Below, piece after piece: positions 62,781 through 64,000 of a stretch of DNA of 64,000 nt. The position numbers were made by a program, and so were the translations under genes. How positions within the stretch are numbered: position 1 is the stretch's first letter; each line of letters opens with the position of its first letter. The stretch spans positions 62,001 through 126,000 of the forward strand of contig NZ_JBNJLK010000002.1 in assembly GCF_051195255.1 (NCBI RefSeq), in the 5' to 3' direction. This DNA comes from Falsirhodobacter sp051195255. Lineage in GTDB: Bacteria; Pseudomonadota; Alphaproteobacteria; Rhodobacterales; Rhodobacteraceae. The notes under the pieces were generated by a model. That model did not search any database. It worked only from the letters and a program-made list of their open reading frames with translations, and had not been told where the DNA came from.

Positions 62781-63620
62781 ATGAACGAAGAGACCCGCAA
62801 GCACCCGCTGCGCCACTCGGAACAGGACCTCGAAACCGCAGACCGCGTGCCGGACACTCCGCAAAGCCGATCGCCCGCCTATCGCCTGGCCTTTGCCGAT
62901 CAGGATTTCCTGACGCGGGAAGAACTGCGCCCGATCCGCCTGCAGCTGGAACTGCTGAAGGTCCAGATGTCGCTGGACGAGGAGGGGGTGGACAGCACCA
63001 TCGTCCTGTTCGGCGGGGCGCGCATTCCCGAACCCGCGAAGAAGGACACCGCCCGCACCCCGGCGTTGGCCGAACTGTCGCATTTCTATGACGAGGCGCG
63101 TCGCTTCGCCCACCTGATGACCGAACGCTGCATGGCAGATGGCGGCCGCACCGGCGTCATCTGCACCGGCGGCGGCCCCGGTGTGATGGAGGCGGGCAAC
63201 CGTGGCGCCGAGGAGGCGGGCGGCCGGTCGGTCGGGCTGAACATCGTGCTGCCGTTCGAGCAGGCGCCGAACCCCTACGTGACGCCCGAACTCTCGTTCA
63301 ACTTCCATTATTTCGCGCTGCGGAAGATGCACTTCCTGATGCGGGCCGAAGCGCTCTGCGTCTTCCCCGGCGGCTTCGGCACCATGGACGAGATGTTCGA
63401 GACGCTGACCCTGATCCAGACCCGCCGGATGAAGCGCATCCCGGTTCTGCTGTTCGGCCGCGCCTTCTGGGATTCGATCATCAACTGGGCGGCGCTGGAA
63501 GCCTCGGGCACCATCTCCTCCACGGATCTGGAGCTGTTCCAGTATGTGGAAACGGCCGAGGAGGCGGTGGCGGCGCTGGACGCGTGGCAGCCGCCGCCCC
63601 TTGGCCCGCTGGTCCGTTAG
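62781..63620 (+). CDS. LOG family (TIGR00730) protein
   Basis: A 279-residue Rossmann-type protein with the phosphoribohydrolase motifs CTGGGPGVMEAGNRGA and FPGGFGTMDE. The family includes cytokinin-activating enzymes and bacterial nucleotide 5'-monophosphate nucleosidases (PpnN-like); substrate here is open. AAGGA lies seven bases before the ATG of MNEETRKHPLR; an upstream ATG (62754) lacks a ribosome site. The extended charged N-terminus (1-60) resembles the PpnN-type group. Its stop overlaps the next gene by four bases. Confidence 0.86.
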   Translation: MNEETRKHPLRHSEQDLETADRVPDTPQSRSPAYRLAFADQDFLTREELRPIRLQLELLKVQMSLDEEGVDSTIVLFGGARIPEPAKKDTARTPALAELSHFYDEARRFAHLMTERCMADGGRTGVICTGGGPGVMEAGNRGAEEAGGRSVGLNIVLPFEQAPNPYVTPELSFNFHYFALRKMHFLMRAEALCVFPGGFGTMDEMFETLTLIQTRRMKRIPVLLFGRAFWDSIINWAALEASGTISSTDLELFQYVETAEEAVAALDAWQPPPLGPLVR

Positions 63621-63832
63621 GCCTTCGACAGTTCGGATTCCAGCTTCAGCACCTTGGTCCCGTCTTCCTGCGTCAGCAGGTAGGCGGGACGCTCTTTCGT
63701 GCCCTTGCGGGTGACCTTCTTGCCCTTCAGCGTCCGCTGGACCTTGCGGGTGAACACTTCGGTCACCTTGGCTTCGGCCGTGCTGCTGCCCCAGTTCCAT
63801 TGGACCGGGTCGCCCTTGTGAAATTGTGCCAT
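63617..63832 (-). CDS. DUF2945 (HVA1-like) protein
   Basis: A 71-residue protein with MAQFHKGDPVQWNWG and RKVQRTLKGKKVTRKGTKERPAYLLTQEDGTKVLKLESELSKA, which is the DUF2945/hypervirulence-associated (HVA1) domain, a small Tudor-like beta barrel. It is often found with stress genes. An EcfG-type promoter with GGTT -10 sits 23-47 bases upstream. GGGAG precedes the ATG. The start is the first ATG. Confidence 0.85.
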   Translation of the reverse strand: MAQFHKGDPVQWNWGSSTAEAKVTEVFTRKVQRTLKGKKVTRKGTKERPAYLLTQEDGTKVLKLESELSKA

Positions 63833-63854
63833 CCGAATCTCCCTTTCGCAGGTG

Positions 63855-63879
63855 AACCGCGAAAGGGCGCTGGCGTTCC
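63855..63879 (-). promoter_or_regulatory. Candidate EcfG-type promoter of the DUF2945 gene
   Basis: On the minus strand GGAAC (63879-63875), 16 bp, GGTT (63858-63855). It lies just past the rlmN stop and gives a leader of about 16 bases. The GGTT form matches the promoter before the DUF1328 gene. Confidence 0.65.
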
Positions 63880-63881
63880 CG

Positions 63882-64000
63882 TCAGACGCCGGCTTCGGCG
63901 GCGATCTGCGCGCGGGACTTGCGTTCCCGCTCCGTCGCGGACTTCAGCTGGCCGCAGGCGGCCATGATGTCTTCGCCCCGCGGCTTGCGGATCGGCGAGG
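63882..64000 (-). CDS. rlmN: 23S rRNA (adenine-C2) methyltransferase RlmN, C-terminal part
   Basis: Only the last 38 codons are inside the window; the gene continues to the right. The readable end, SPIRKPRGEDIMAACGQLKS followed by ATERERKSRAQIAAEAGV, is the conserved RlmN C-terminus and includes the methyl-carrying Cys of MAACGQL. The radical-SAM core lies outside. Its stop is three bases from the EcfG-type promoter of the DUF2945 gene on the same strand. Confidence 0.92.
   Translation of the reverse strand, partial: SPIRKPRGEDIMAACGQLKSATERERKSRAQIAAEAGV

Noticed and set aside
61878..63800. dapD as a 640-codon protein extending back over the LOG gene
   Set aside because: The N-terminal half is antisense to the LOG-family gene. 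DapD starts at MLNAALETAI with a ribosome site and normal length.

Overview
The window is a contiguous piece of an alphaproteobacterial chromosome, most likely from the Rhodobacteraceae (Rhodobacter-like). The evidence is high G+C coding sequence on both strands, a petPR-type MarR/response-regulator pair beside ilvE, alphaproteobacterial families (DUF1674/SDHAF4, DUF3035, DUF6478), an Iron-Rhodo-box-like site before exbBD-tonB, and the alphaproteobacterial PhyR-NepR-EcfG general stress response. Gene density is very high: no gene-free stretch exceeds about 165 bases, and many neighbours overlap by 1 to 4 bases. I see no tRNA, rRNA, CRISPR array, insertion sequence or prophage. Both ends cut genes: a GFA-family protein on the left and rlmN on the right.

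Layout. 0-6.6 kb: end of a GFA-family gene, gltB, mtgA, a GST and a 55-residue protein. 6.6-11.9 kb: ilvE (minus), then petP-petR and xseB-ispA-dxs (isoprenoid precursors). 11.9-15 kb: an MFS exporter, an NAD-dependent epimerase whose end overlaps it, and a small alpha/alpha-barrel glycosidase-like protein. 15-22 kb: macA-macB, an MsbA-type ABC exporter, a phosphohexomutase and an EEP-family hydrolase. 22-29.6 kb: the general stress response locus, with a secreted protein, phyR, nepR, ecfG, a HisKA_2-family sensor kinase, a phospholipase D-like enzyme and small stress membrane proteins. 29.6-32 kb: tonB, exbD, exbB. 32-37.6 kb: motB, flgE, flgK, flgL, flgI. 37.6-47.4 kb, all minus: mutL, a paired M16 peptidase set, a DUF3035 lipoprotein, lspA, purH, a heparinase-like gene and rsmB. 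47.5-52.2 kb: SDHAF4, a GNAT, dapB, rbfA, a DUF2233 protein, truB, DUF1643 and a hemolysin III family protein. 52.3-59.1 kb: ilvD, DUF6478 and its partner, rnr, a lytic transglycosylase and a lipoprotein. 59.2-64 kb: a NYN-domain protein, dapE, a conserved small protein, a GlsB/YeaQ protein, dapD, a LOG-family protein, a DUF2945 protein and the end of rlmN.

The strongest collective signal is a general stress (EcfG) regulon that can be read from the DNA. Elements of the form GGAAC-N16/17-(C/G/A)GTT sit at plausible distances before the secreted protein at 22.1 kb, phyR, nepR-ecfG, the YqjD/YqjE-like operon and the DUF1328 protein (a divergent pair at 29.3 kb), and, more than 30 kb away, the GlsB/YeaQ gene (61.8 kb) and the DUF2945 gene (63.8 kb). 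The small membrane and stress proteins scattered through otherwise housekeeping operons are therefore probably co-regulated. The -35 element of the secreted protein's promoter overlaps the phyR terminator hairpin.

Functions and starts were assigned by reading motifs and by recall of protein families. No database search was run.
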